From: JANNOG01 sp050329415
GTDB lineage: Bacteria > Actinomycetota > Actinomycetes > Actinomycetales > JBBAYJ01
Assembly (NCBI GenBank): GCA_050329415.1
Contig: JBHJOS010000018.1
Location: 1 to 40,032 of the forward strand
Direction of reading: 5' to 3'
Length of the DNA: 40,032 bases
Below are positions 21,920-30,585 of this stretch, one piece after another. Made by a program: the position numbers and the translations under genes. Under the pieces are notes generated by a model, which ran no database searches, was not told the DNA's origin, and saw only the letters and a list, made by a program, of their open reading frames with translations. How positions within the stretch are numbered: position 1 is the stretch's first letter; every line of letters starts with the position of its first letter.

Positions 21920-23779
21920 ATGCCGCTGCCGCTCGCTCGACCCGTCGCCGGCCGGGCGCGCAGCGCCGCCCTCGTCGCCCTCGTCACGGCCGCGCTCACC
22001 GCGGGGCTCGTGGCCCCCGCGGCGGCCGGCGGGCGGGTCCCGGAGAAGGCCCCCGAGGCCGTCGGATACGGCGGGGCCGTCGCCAGCGTGGACGCCGACG
22101 CCACGGCCGCCGGCATCAAGGTCCTGCGCCGCGGCGGCAACGCCGTGGACGCCGCCGTCGCGACCGCCGCCGCCCTCGGCGTCACCGAGCCGTACTCGGC
22201 CGGGATCGGCGGCGGCGGGTTCCTCGTCGTGTACGAAGCCGCCACCGGTGAGGTCCACACCGTGGACGGCCGCGAGACCGCCCCGGCATCGGCGGGGGCG
22301 GACCTGTTCCTCGAGGACGGCCTTCCGGTCCCGTTCGGCGAGGCTGTGACCAGCGGGCTGTCAGTCGGCGTCCCCGGCACCCCGATGACGTGGCAGGTCG
22401 CCCTCGACCGGTGGGGGACGCTCTCCCTGCGGGCGGCGCTGCGGCCCGCCGAGCGGCTCGCCCGCCGCGGGTTCACCGTGGACCAGACCTTCACCGACCA
22501 GACGGCCGCGAACGCCGAGCGCTTCGCCGCCTTCCCCGCCACCGCGCAGCTGTTCCTGCCGGGCGGCGCCCCGCCCGCGCCGGGGACCCGGTTCCGCAAC
22601 CCCGACCTCGCCGCCACGTACCGGCTGCTGGGCCGCGACGGCGTCGACGTCCTGTACCGCGGGGAGCTGGGGGAGGAGGTCGTCGCGACGGTCCAGGATC
22701 CCCCGGTGGACCCGGCGAGCACCCGGGTGGTCCGCCCGGGCGACCTCACGACGGCCGACCTCGCCGACTACACCGCGCCGTTGCGGGAGCCGACCCGCAC
22801 CGAGTACCGGGGTCTCGAGGTGTTCGGCATGGCGCCGCCGTCGTCCGGCGGCACCACTGTCGGCGAGGCGCTCAACCTCCTCGAGGCGCTCGACGCCCGC
22901 GACCCGGACCCCGGGGACGACCTCGCCGCGGTCGACGCCACCACCGCGCTGCACCGCTACCTCGAGGCCAGCAAGGTGGCCTTCGCCGACCGCAACCGGT
23001 GGGTCGGCGACCCCGCGTTCTCCGACGTCCCCGCGCAGGGCCTGCTGAGCCAGGAGTTCGCGGACTCCCGAGCCTGCCCGGTGTCGGACGACGCCGTCCT
23101 GCCGGTGCCCGTCGCGCCCGGCGACCCGGACGACCCCCGGCCGTGTGTCGCCGGCGCCGGGGCCGTGGTCGACGGCGAGCGCTCCGGCAGCACCACGCAC
23201 CTGACGACGGCCGACCGGTGGGGCAACGTCGTCGCCTACACCCTGACGATCGAGCAGACCGGCGGCAGCGGCATCACCGTGCCGGGCCGGGGCTTCCTGC
23301 TCAACAACGAGCTGACGGACTTCTCGTTCGCCCAGGCGGACCCCGCCGTGCCCGACCCGAACCTGCCGGGTCCCGGCAAGCGGCCCCGCAGCTCCATGGC
23401 ACCGACGATCGTTCTCGAGGACGGCGAGCCGGTGCTGGCGGTCGGCTCGCCCGGCGGGTCGACGATCATCACGACGGTCCTCCAGGTCCTCGTGGGCCGC
23501 CTGGACCGGGACCTCACCCTGGCCGAGGCGATCGCGGCGCCCCGTGCCTCCCAGCGCAACACGGCCTCGGTGTCGGCGGAGCCCTCGTTCCTCGCCACCC
23601 CGGAGGCCGCCGGGCTCGCCGGGCTCGGTCACGTGTTCGCCTCCACCCCCGAGATCGGCGCGGCCACCGGCGTCGAACGGCTGCCCGACGGCCGGTGGGT
23701 GGCCGCCGCCGAGCCGACCCGGCGCGGCGGCGGCTCGGCGGCCGTCCTGCTGCCCTGGCCCCGCCCCGGCCACGACTGA
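21920..23779 (+). CDS. ggt: Secreted gamma-glutamyltransferase
   Basis: A 619-residue precursor with a signal peptide (hydrophobic core at residues 15-36, cleavage near APAAAGG). GGT hydrolyses or transfers the gamma-glutamyl group of glutathione-like substrates outside the membrane, and matures by self-cleavage before its N-terminal nucleophile Thr. That Thr is T425 in SGSTTHLTT. The conserved large-subunit GGNAVDAAVAT and EPYSAGIGGGGF near the N-terminus, SSGGTT midway, and the small-subunit RPRSSMAPTIV and GSPGGSTIITT are all present. ATG 21920 follows AGGAGGCCCCC. A monocistronic gene by appearance. Confidence 0.95.
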   Translation: MPLPLARPVAGRARSAALVALVTAALTAGLVAPAAAGGRVPEKAPEAVGYGGAVASVDADATAAGIKVLRRGGNAVDAAVATAAALGVTEPYSAGIGGGGFLVVYEAATGEVHTVDGRETAPASAGADLFLEDGLPVPFGEAVTSGLSVGVPGTPMTWQVALDRWGTLSLRAALRPAERLARRGFTVDQTFTDQTAANAERFAAFPATAQLFLPGGAPPAPGTRFRNPDLAATYRLLGRDGVDVLYRGELGEEVVATVQDPPVDPASTRVVRPGDLTTADLADYTAPLREPTRTEYRGLEVFGMAPPSSGGTTVGEALNLLEALDARDPDPGDDLAAVDATTALHRYLEASKVAFADRNRWVGDPAFSDVPAQGLLSQEFADSRACPVSDDAVLPVPVAPGDPDDPRPCVAGAGAVVDGERSGSTTHLTTADRWGNVVAYTLTIEQTGGSGITVPGRGFLLNNELTDFSFAQADPAVPDPNLPGPGKRPRSSMAPTIVLEDGEPVLAVGSPGGSTIITTVLQVLVGRLDRDLTLAEAIAAPRASQRNTASVSAEPSFLATPEAAGLAGLGHVFASTPEIGAATGVERLPDGRWVAAAEPTRRGGGSAAVLLPWPRPGHD

Positions 23780-23781
23780 CG

Positions 23782-23818
23782 CATGCGGATCTCATGCATC
23801 TCGCATGCTAGCCTCATG
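23782..23818. promoter_or_regulatory. Four CATG boxes at exact 11-bp spacing over the vapBC promoter
   Basis: CATG lies at 23782, 23793, 23804 and 23815, each 11 bp apart, three of them within ATGCAT or GCATGC palindromes. The -10-like TAGCCT (23809-23814) sits between the third and fourth, and the antitoxin ATG is at 23821. Half-sites one helical turn apart on the same DNA face suit cooperative binding by ribbon-helix-helix dimers of the antitoxin. Confidence 0.7.
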
Positions 23819-23820
23819 TT

Positions 23821-24093
23821 ATGGCGATTCTGCAGATCCGCAGTCTTCCGGACGACGTTCACGAGACGCTGAGGGCCCGGGCCGAGCGTGAGGGTGTGCC
23901 CATGAGCGCGCTGGCCTCGAAGCTGCTCGCCGAGGCGCTGTCGTCGTCCGACGGATACACGCTGCGGCGGTTCCTGGACGACCTCGACCGGGCGAGGCCG
24001 CCGCTCGACCGGGAGGTTGACGTGAACGCCGTGATGGATGAGATCCGCGGCGAGTGGCCGGGCGAGCCGAGCCGCTCGGCCGACCGAGCCTGA
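23821..24093 (+). CDS. Ribbon-helix-helix antitoxin (VapB/FitA-like)
   Basis: A 90-residue protein with an N-terminal RHH DNA-binding domain (residues 2-45: ILQIRSLPDDVHETLRARAE, REGVPMSALASKLLAEAL) and a C-terminal tail (RPPLDREVDVNAVMDEIRGE) that would wrap the PIN toxin. The ATG at 23821 lies only 6 nt after TAGCCT, so the mRNA is probably leaderless. Three bases separate it from the toxin gene. Autoregulation through the CATG boxes is likely. Confidence 0.85.
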   Translation: MAILQIRSLPDDVHETLRARAEREGVPMSALASKLLAEALSSSDGYTLRRFLDDLDRARPPLDREVDVNAVMDEIRGEWPGEPSRSADRA

Positions 24094-24096
24094 CCC

Positions 24097-24489
24097 GTGC
24101 TGGTCGTCCTCGACGCCGGTGCCGTCGTCGACCTCGTCCTGGGCAACGAGCGCGCCCGTCGAGTACCCGCGTGGGCTCTCGACGCCGACGCGGTCGCGCC
24201 GGCGCTGCTCGACGGGGAGGTCGTGTCCGCGGTCGCCCGGCTGGAGCGCGCCGACGAGGTGAGCGGGCCGCGGGCGGCGGCCGCGATCCGGGCACTCACG
24301 GTCCTGCCGGTGCAGCGCCTGCCGCTGCAGCACTTCTCCGAGCGCGCGTGGGCGTTGCGCGGCTCGCTGCGGATCACCGACGCCTACTACGTCGCCTTGG
24401 CCAAGGCCGTCGACGCCACCCTGGTGACCACCGACGGTCGGATCGCTCGGTCCGGTGTGCGCGGGCTCAGCATCACCGTGGTGTCCTGA
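24097..24489 (+). CDS. vapC: PIN-domain ribonuclease toxin (VapC)
   Basis: A 130-residue PIN domain starting at GTG 24097. Acidic active-site residues are visible at D6 (VVLDAGA), E41 (LLDGEVVSAVARLE), D95 (LRITDAYYVALAKA) and D113 (LVTTDGRIA), the order typical of VapC Mg-dependent RNases. It is preceded by its RHH antitoxin. Targets in characterised homologues are tRNAs or rRNA; the target here is unknown. Confidence 0.88.
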   Translation: MLVVLDAGAVVDLVLGNERARRVPAWALDADAVAPALLDGEVVSAVARLERADEVSGPRAAAAIRALTVLPVQRLPLQHFSERAWALRGSLRITDAYYVALAKAVDATLVTTDGRIARSGVRGLSITVVS

Positions 24490-24515
24490 CGATCCGCCGC
24501 CCGCCCGGGCGCCGC

Positions 24516-24521
24516 TAGGCT
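24516..24521 (+). promoter_or_regulatory. -10 element of a probable leaderless leuB transcript
   Basis: TAGGCT ends 7 nt before the leuB ATG (24529), with no Shine-Dalgarno between. The -35 region is not recognisable. Confidence 0.45.
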
Positions 24522-24528
24522 CCTGGCG

Positions 24529-25617
24529 ATGTCCGAGACGCCGCCCGACGCCGCCCCTGTGCCCGCGCGCCTCGACCTCGCGGTGATCGGCGGGGACGGC
24601 ATCGGGCCCGAGATGACGCGGGCGGCCCTCGTCGTGCTGCGGGAGGCGCTGGCCCCCGAGGGGGTCGACCTCGCGACCACCGAATACGACCTGGGCGCCG
24701 CTCGCTGGCACCGCACCGGCGACACCCTGCCGGACGAGGAACTGGCGGCGCTGCGTCGCCACGACGCGATCCTGCTGGGGGCGGTCGGGGACCCGTCGGT
24801 GCCGTCCGGGGTGCTCGAGCGCGGGCTGCTGCTGCGGCTGCGGTTCGCCCTCGACCACTACGTCAACCTGCGGCCGTCGGTCCTGCTGCCGGGGGCGCCG
24901 ACGCCACTGGCCCCCCACGTGCTGGCGGCCGGGGAGATCGACTTCGTCGTCGTCCGCGAGGGGACCGAGGGCCCCTACGTCGGCAACGGCGGCGCCCTGC
25001 GGGTCGGCACCCCCCACGAGATCGCCACCGAGGTCAGCGTCAACACGGCCTTCGGGGCCGAGCGGGTGGTCCGCGACGCCTTCCACCGCGCGCAGGCCCG
25101 ACCGCGCCGGCACCTCACGCTGGTCCACAAGCACAACGTGCTCGTGCACGCCGGGCACCTGTGGCGGCGCACGGTCGAGGCCGTCAACGCCGACTTCCCC
25201 GACGTCACGGTCGACTACCTGCACGTCGACGCCGCCACGATCTTCCTCGTGCAGCGGCCGCAGCGGTTCGACGTCGTCGTCACCGACAACCTGTTCGGCG
25301 ACATCATCACCGACCTCGCGGCCGCGGTGACGGGTGGCATCGGGCTGGCGGCCAGCGGCAACGTCAACCCGGACCGGACGGTGCCGAGCATGTTCGAGCC
25401 GGTGCACGGCTCCGCCCCCGACATCGCGGGACAGGGCGTCGCCGACCCCACGGCGGCCGTGCTGTCCGCGGCGCTGCTGGCCGAGCACGTCGGGCACCCG
25501 GTGGCGGCGGCCCGGATCACGGCCGCGGTCCGGGCGGTCGTCACCGCACGCCGGGACGACTCTCCGGTTCGCACGGCCGAGGTCACCGACAGCCTGGTCG
25601 CAGCCCTCACGGCATAG
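24529..25617 (+). CDS. leuB: 3-isopropylmalate dehydrogenase
   Basis: A 362-residue NAD-dependent beta-decarboxylating dehydrogenase of leucine synthesis. It begins LAVIGGDGIGPEMTRAALVVL; substrate-binding Arg residues lie in LLLRLRFALDHYVNLRPSV; the metal/substrate segment is VVTDNLFGDIITDLAAAVTGG; the adenine-binding segment is FEPVHGSAPDIAGQGVADPT. In citramalate-dependent isoleucine synthesis the same enzyme oxidises 3-methylmalate to 2-oxobutyrate, which fits its position next to ilvE and cimA. Start ATG 24529. Confidence 0.97.
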   Translation: MSETPPDAAPVPARLDLAVIGGDGIGPEMTRAALVVLREALAPEGVDLATTEYDLGAARWHRTGDTLPDEELAALRRHDAILLGAVGDPSVPSGVLERGLLLRLRFALDHYVNLRPSVLLPGAPTPLAPHVLAAGEIDFVVVREGTEGPYVGNGGALRVGTPHEIATEVSVNTAFGAERVVRDAFHRAQARPRRHLTLVHKHNVLVHAGHLWRRTVEAVNADFPDVTVDYLHVDAATIFLVQRPQRFDVVVTDNLFGDIITDLAAAVTGGIGLAASGNVNPDRTVPSMFEPVHGSAPDIAGQGVADPTAAVLSAALLAEHVGHPVAAARITAAVRAVVTARRDDSPVRTAEVTDSLVAALTA

Positions 25618-25660
25618 GCTGGGGGATCGTCCCCGCCGCAGGGACGTCTGGAGGCCTCTC

Positions 25661-26785
25661 ATGACCGGGAGCACGACCGGCACCACGTCCGCATCGGCCC
25701 TGCACTTCGCCGAGGTGGACAGCGCGGACCCGGCCGGGGGGGCCGTCGGCATCCGCGAGGCGGTGCTGGCCGACCCCGGCTTCGGGCGGCACTTCACGCC
25801 GCATATGGTGACCGCCCGGTGGACCCGCGAGGTGGGATGGCACGACGGGCGCCTGGAGCCGTACGGCCCGATCGTTCTCGACCCGGCGGCCGCCGTCCTC
25901 CACTACGCCCAGGAGGTCTTCGAGGGCCTCAAGGCGTACCGGCACGCCGACGGCTCGATCCGGGCCTTCCGCCCGGAGGCCAACGCCGAGCGGTTCACGC
26001 GCTCCGCCCGCCGCCTCGCCCTGCCCGAGCTGCCGCCCACCGACCTGCTGCGCTCGCTCGAGACGCTCGTCACCGCGGACCGCGACTGGGTGCCCGCGGG
26101 GGAGGAGCAGAGCCTGTACCTGCGGCCCTTCATGTTCGCCTCCGAGCCGTTCCTCGGGGTCCGCCCGGCCGACGAGGTCCGCTACGTGCTCATCGCCTCA
26201 CCCGCGGCGTCCTACTTCGGCGGGGGTGCCCGGCCGGTGGCGATCTGGCTCACCACGACCTTCACCCGGGCTGCGCCGGGTGGCACCGGGACCGCCAAGT
26301 GCGGCGGCAACTACGCCGCGGGCCTCGCCGCGCAGCTCGAGGCGGCGGAGCGGGGCTGTGCGCAGGTCTGCTTCCTCGACGCCGCCGAGCGGCGCTGGGT
26401 CGAGGAGCTCGGCGGCATGAACCTCTTCTTCGTCCACGCCGACGGCCGGATCGTCACCCCCACCCTCACCGGCACCATCCTCGAGGGCATCACCCGCTCC
26501 GCCCTGCTGGAACTGGCCAAGGACCTCGGCCACGACGTCGCGGAGGAGCGGGTCGACATCGACGACTGGCGCCGGGGCGCGGCCGACGGGTCGATCACCG
26601 AGGTCTTCGCCTGCGGCACGGCCGCGGTCATCACCCCGCTCGGGCGCCTGGTGTGGGAGGCCGGGGAGGCGGTCCACGGCGACGGGAGCGCCGGCCCGGT
26701 CACCACGGCGCTGCGCTCGGCGCTGCTCGACATCCAGTACGGCCGGGCCGCGGACCCCCGCGGGTGGATGCGGAGGCTCGCATGA
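25661..26785 (+). CDS. ilvE: Branched-chain amino acid aminotransferase
   Basis: A 374-residue class IV (fold IV) PLP enzyme that performs the last step of valine, leucine and isoleucine synthesis. K213 in GTAKCGGNYAAGL is the PLP lysine. VEELGGMNLFFV, TPTLTGTILEGITR and EVFACGTAAVITPLG are family hallmarks. YAQEVFEGLKAYR near residue 85 is the substrate-binding loop. Start ATG 25661 is 43 bp after leuB. The stop overlaps the cimA start (ATGA). The frame from 25334 in leuB is rejected. Confidence 0.96.
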   Translation: MTGSTTGTTSASALHFAEVDSADPAGGAVGIREAVLADPGFGRHFTPHMVTARWTREVGWHDGRLEPYGPIVLDPAAAVLHYAQEVFEGLKAYRHADGSIRAFRPEANAERFTRSARRLALPELPPTDLLRSLETLVTADRDWVPAGEEQSLYLRPFMFASEPFLGVRPADEVRYVLIASPAASYFGGGARPVAIWLTTTFTRAAPGGTGTAKCGGNYAAGLAAQLEAAERGCAQVCFLDAAERRWVEELGGMNLFFVHADGRIVTPTLTGTILEGITRSALLELAKDLGHDVAEERVDIDDWRRGAADGSITEVFACGTAAVITPLGRLVWEAGEAVHGDGSAGPVTTALRSALLDIQYGRAADPRGWMRRLA

Positions 26786-28389
26786 GGCTGCCCGAGACCT
26801 TCCAGGTCTACGACACGACGCTGCGCGACGGCGCCCAGCAGGAGGGACTCAGCCTGTCGGTCGCCGACAAGATGGCGATCGCGACTCACCTCGACGACCT
26901 CGGCGTCGGGTACATCGAGGGCGGGTGGCCGGGCGCCATCCCCAAGGACACCGAGTTCTTCGCCCTGGCCGCCGAGGAACTGCGGCTGAAGAACTCCGTG
27001 CTGGCCGCGTTCGGCGCCACCCGCCGCGCCGGGGTCCGGGCCGAGGACGACCCGCAGGTACGGGCCCTGCTGGAGTCCCGGGCACAGGTCGTCACCCTCG
27101 TCGCCAAGAGCCACACCGGTCACGTCGAGCGGGCCCTGCGCACCAGCCGGGCCGAGAACCTCGCCATGGTCGCGGACACGGTCCGGTACCTGGTCGCCGA
27201 GGGACGGCGGGTGTTCCTGGACGCCGAGCACTTCTTCGACGGCTACGTGCTCGACCCCGGGTACGCCCTGGACGTGGTGCGGGCAGCGGCCGACTCCGGG
27301 GCCGAGGTGGTCGCCCTGTGCGACACCAACGGCGGACACCTGCCGCAGCGCATCGCCGAGGCCGTGGCAGACGTCCGCGACCGGACCGGGACCGCGGTCG
27401 GCATCCACTGTCACAACGACGCCGGGTGCGCGGTCGCCAACACCCTGGCCGCGGTCGACGCGGGCGCGGTGCACGTGCAGGGGACCGTCAACGGCTACGG
27501 CGAGCGCACCGGCAACGCCGACCTGGTCACCGTCGTCGCCAACCTCGAGCTCAAGCGGCAGCAGCCGGTGCTGCGCCCCGGCGGCCTGTCCGAGGCCACC
27601 CGGATCGCCCACGCCATCAGCGAGATCACCAACGTGCCGCCGTACTCGCGCCAGCCCTACGTCGGCGCGAGCGCGTTCGCTCACAAGGCCGGCCTGCACG
27701 CCAGCGCCATCCGCGTCGACCCCGACCTGTACCAGCACGTCGACCCCACGACCGTGGGCAACGACATGAGGATGCTGGTGTCGGAGATGGCGGGCCGGGC
27801 CAGCATCGAGCTCAAGGGCCGCGCCCTGGGTCTCGACCTGTCGGACCGCGAGCTGCTCACCACCATCACCGACGCCGTCAAGGCGCGCGAGGCCGAGGGG
27901 TACACCTTCGAGGCGGCGGACGCCTCGTTCGAGCTGCTGGCCCGCCGCCTCGGCGGCGGCGACGCGGCCTGGGGCGTGCCGACGTACTTCGAGATCGAGT
28001 CCTGGCGGGCGATCACCGAGCACCGTCCGGGATCCGCCGTGGGGGACACCATGAGCGAGGCCACCGTGAAGCTCGTCGCCGGCGGGCGCCGGGTGGTGGC
28101 GACGGGTGAGGGGAACGGTCCGGTCAACGCCCTCGACGCGGCGCTGCGCGAGGCACTGGCGCCGTGCTACCCGGAGCTGGCGGCGTTCGACCTCATCGAC
28201 TTCCGGGTCCGCATCCTGGAGTCCAGCCACGGCACGGACGCCGTCACCCGCGTCCTGCTGACCACGGCGGACGACTCGACCAGCTGGACCACGGTCGGGG
28301 TCGGTCCCAACATCGTCGAGGCTTCGTGGGAGGCGCTGACCGACTCCTACGTCTACGGCCTGCTCCGGATCGAGGTCCCGGCTCGCTGA
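26782..28389 (+). CDS. cimA: (R)-citramalate synthase
   Basis: A 535-residue member of the LeuA/CimA group (alpha-isopropylmalate/citramalate synthases). The TIM-barrel begins FQVYDTTLRDGAQQEGLSLS; metal-binding GIHCHNDAGCAVAN and the NGYGERTGNADL motif follow; HKAGLHASAI is in the linker; a regulatory LeuA-type dimer domain fills about residues 400-530. Overall wording is that of the CimA type (TIGR00977) rather than 2-isopropylmalate synthase. It condenses pyruvate and acetyl-CoA to citramalate, opening a threonine-independent isoleucine route. ATG 26782 follows GGAGG and overlaps the ilvE stop. Confidence 0.93.
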   Translation: MRLPETFQVYDTTLRDGAQQEGLSLSVADKMAIATHLDDLGVGYIEGGWPGAIPKDTEFFALAAEELRLKNSVLAAFGATRRAGVRAEDDPQVRALLESRAQVVTLVAKSHTGHVERALRTSRAENLAMVADTVRYLVAEGRRVFLDAEHFFDGYVLDPGYALDVVRAAADSGAEVVALCDTNGGHLPQRIAEAVADVRDRTGTAVGIHCHNDAGCAVANTLAAVDAGAVHVQGTVNGYGERTGNADLVTVVANLELKRQQPVLRPGGLSEATRIAHAISEITNVPPYSRQPYVGASAFAHKAGLHASAIRVDPDLYQHVDPTTVGNDMRMLVSEMAGRASIELKGRALGLDLSDRELLTTITDAVKAREAEGYTFEAADASFELLARRLGGGDAAWGVPTYFEIESWRAITEHRPGSAVGDTMSEATVKLVAGGRRVVATGEGNGPVNALDAALREALAPCYPELAAFDLIDFRVRILESSHGTDAVTRVLLTTADDSTSWTTVGVGPNIVEASWEALTDSYVYGLLRIEVPAR

Positions 28390-28448
28390 GACACGAACCC
28401 GGGGGCCTGTGGAGCACCGCGAGGGCGTCGCGAGGCGCGGTCTCGGCC

Positions 28449-29639
28449 CTAGCGAGCCCGCCGGCCCGTGTAGCCCTCGGCCAGGTAGCGCGACCCCGCC
28501 GTCGACCCGACGACCGAGTGCAGCTCCGCCGTCTGCCGGCGGACGTCGAAGTCGGTCGTACCCGGCAGCCGGTGCAGCATCGTCGTCATCCAGTACGAGA
28601 AGTTCTGCGCTCTCCACACCCTGTCCAGGGTGCGCCTGCTGTACTCGTCCAGTGCAGTGCTGTCGCGACGGCGCACGGCCCGCTCAAGGACCTCGGCGAG
28701 CACCAGGACATCGGCGAGAGCGAGGTTGAGCCCCTTCGCTCCGGTGGGGGGCACCGTGTGGGCGGCGTCGCCGGCGAGCAGCAGCCGGCCCCAGCGCATC
28801 GGTTCCTGGACGAAGCTGCGGAACCTGAGCACCGACTTCTCGAGGACCGGCCCCTCGTGCAGGGTGTACCCGTTGTGACCCACGCGGCGCTGCAGCTGCT
28901 CCCAGATCCGGTCCTCGCTCCACGCCTCGACGTCCTCGTCGGGATCGCACTGGAAGTACATCCGCTGCATGGTCGCCGTCCGCTGGCTGACCAGCGCGAA
29001 TCCGTCGGGCGACTGGTTGTAGATCAGCTCCGGGGCGCTGGGCGGGGCCTGGCAGATGATCCCGAACCACGCGAAGGGGTACTCGCGGGTGCACTGCCGC
29101 CGGTGTGCCTCGGGCACCAGGTGGCGGCAGGCGCTCCGGGATCCGTCGGCCCCGACCAGGTAGTCGCAGTGCACCTCCCGCGGCATGCCGGCGGTGTCGA
29201 CGAACCGCAGGACCGGCCCGTCCGGCAGGCCCGTGACGTCGGTGCCGGTGACGCCCCAGTGGACCCGGCCGCCGTCGCGCTCGCGCGCTGCTGCGAGGTC
29301 GACGACGACGCTGGTCTGCGGGTACAACCAGACGGAGGCCCCCACGAGGGCCTGGAAGTCGATCCGGTGACCTGCGCCGCCGAAGGCGAGCTCGATGCCC
29401 TGGTGCTCCTGGCCCTCCCGCAGGACCCGGTCCGAGACGCCCGACTCGACGAGCAGCCGGGCGCTGTCGTGCTCGAGGATCCCGGCCCGGACCGTCGTCT
29501 CGATCTCCTGCCGGGTGCGGTCGTCGACGACGACGGAGTCCACCCCGGCACGCTGCAGCAGGTGGGCGAGCATGAGGCCGGCGGGGCCGCCGCCGACGAT
29601 GCCGACGCTCGTGCGCTCGGTCCGCGGGGCGGGGGGCAT
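28449..29639 (-). CDS. pobA: 4-hydroxybenzoate 3-monooxygenase
   Basis: A 396-residue flavoprotein hydroxylase converting 4-hydroxybenzoate to protocatechuate with NAD(P)H and O2. FAD-binding GGGPAG at 16-21, the family fingerprint ETTVRAGILEHDSARLL, DG at CDYLVGADGSRSACR, and GDAAHTVPPTGAKGLNLALAD (FAD ribityl site) are present. It is convergent with cimA and divergent in function only: its product feeds the pcaHG dioxygenase encoded 1 kb away. Start ATG 29639. The promoter region is lower in GC than its surroundings. Confidence 0.95.
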   Translation of the reverse strand: MPPAPRTERTSVGIVGGGPAGLMLAHLLQRAGVDSVVVDDRTRQEIETTVRAGILEHDSARLLVESGVSDRVLREGQEHQGIELAFGGAGHRIDFQALVGASVWLYPQTSVVVDLAAARERDGGRVHWGVTGTDVTGLPDGPVLRFVDTAGMPREVHCDYLVGADGSRSACRHLVPEAHRRQCTREYPFAWFGIICQAPPSAPELIYNQSPDGFALVSQRTATMQRMYFQCDPDEDVEAWSEDRIWEQLQRRVGHNGYTLHEGPVLEKSVLRFRSFVQEPMRWGRLLLAGDAAHTVPPTGAKGLNLALADVLVLAEVLERAVRRRDSTALDEYSRRTLDRVWRAQNFSYWMTTMLHRLPGTTDFDVRRQTAELHSVVGSTAGSRYLAEGYTGRRAR

Positions 29640-29708
29640 CGGTCGAGTGAAGTGGCTCGGCCGCGGCCCTCGTGTGCCGTCTTCCACTGGGCAGAAGCCC
29701 GCGCGGAC

Positions 29709-29758
29709 GAAATCAGACGATTTCCCCGATATGGCGACATGATGTGATCGATCGGACA
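29709..29758. promoter_or_regulatory. pobA upstream region with two palindromes
   Basis: GAAATC-agac-GATTTC (29709-29724) is a perfect 6-bp inverted repeat. TGTGATCGATCGGACA (29743-29758) is an imperfect palindrome centred on GATCGATC. Both lie in the AT-richer gap between pobA and the IclR gene, where an IclR-type activator would be expected to bind. Confidence 0.45.
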
Positions 29759-29790
29759 CTTGGGGCGACGGTCGGGCCCCAGGCGCCTGG

Positions 29791-30570
29791 TCACGATGCC
29801 GGGGGCAGGACTCGGGAAATGCCGGCGACCGCCACTCGCAGGGCGGCCAGCAGCCGTGCCCGGTCCCGGCGCAGGTCCGGGACGACCACACCGACGGCGG
29901 CCACGACGGGCCGCTCGCCAGGGCGGGGACTCCCACCCTCGGCGCGGACCGGCACCGCCAGGGAGCACGCGCCGAGGGTCATCTCCTCCACCGTGGTCGC
30001 CAGGTTCTCCGACCGGACCCGCCTCAGCTGCTGGGCGAGCCGCCCGGGCTGGACCACGGTGTGCGGGGTGACCCGGGTGAGGTGACCGAGCACCTCCCTC
30101 TGGACGGCCTCCGGTGCGTGCGCCAGCAGGACCTTGCCCACCCCGGTCGCATGCAGCGGCAACCGGCTCCCGACGTGGCTCACCACGTGGACCGAGCCGT
30201 GGCCGGATACCCGGTCGAGGTACAGCGCCTCGGTCCCGTCCCGCACCGCCAGGTGGACCGTGGCGCGCGTCGCCGCGTACAGGTCGTGGAGGAAGGGCGA
30301 GGCGGTCTCGCGCAGCCCGGCCGGCTTGGGCGCCAGCAGGCCGAGGTCCCACAGCCGTTGCCCGATCGTGTACCCACCGGACGGACGCCGGGTCAGCGCC
30401 CCCCAGGCGGCCAGCTCACCGACGAGCCGGTGCGCGGTCGCCATCGGGACCTCGGCCCGTCGAGCCAACTCGCTCAACCTGAGCTCCCGGTGGTCGCCGT
30501 CGAAGGCGCCCAGCAGGGCCAGGGCCTTGTCCGTCACCGTGCGCCCGGGCCGGGCGTTCCGCCCGGCCAT
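29791..30570 (-). CDS. IclR-family regulator of the aromatic genes (PcaR/PobR-like)
   Basis: A 259-residue IclR regulator. The winged helix spans residues 10-75 (VTDKALALLGAFD, LSELARRAEVPMATAHRLVGELA). The ligand domain has the usual HATGVGKVLLAH and a late VAAVGVVVP. Its position between pobA and pcaH, with palindromes on both sides, makes it the probable regulator of 4-hydroxybenzoate/protocatechuate breakdown. Whether it activates or represses, and with which inducer, is not visible. Start ATG 30570. Confidence 0.9.
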   Translation of the reverse strand: MAGRNARPGRTVTDKALALLGAFDGDHRELRLSELARRAEVPMATAHRLVGELAAWGALTRRPSGGYTIGQRLWDLGLLAPKPAGLRETASPFLHDLYAATRATVHLAVRDGTEALYLDRVSGHGSVHVVSHVGSRLPLHATGVGKVLLAHAPEAVQREVLGHLTRVTPHTVVQPGRLAQQLRRVRSENLATTVEEMTLGACSLAVPVRAEGGSPRPGERPVVAAVGVVVPDLRRDRARLLAALRVAVAGISRVLPPAS

Positions 30571-30585
30571 CAGCGGGACCAGGTG

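Noticed and set aside
14064..24528. Prophage or integrative element
   Set aside because: No integrase, transposase, att-like direct repeat or phage structural gene was found; the block looks like accumulated single genes.
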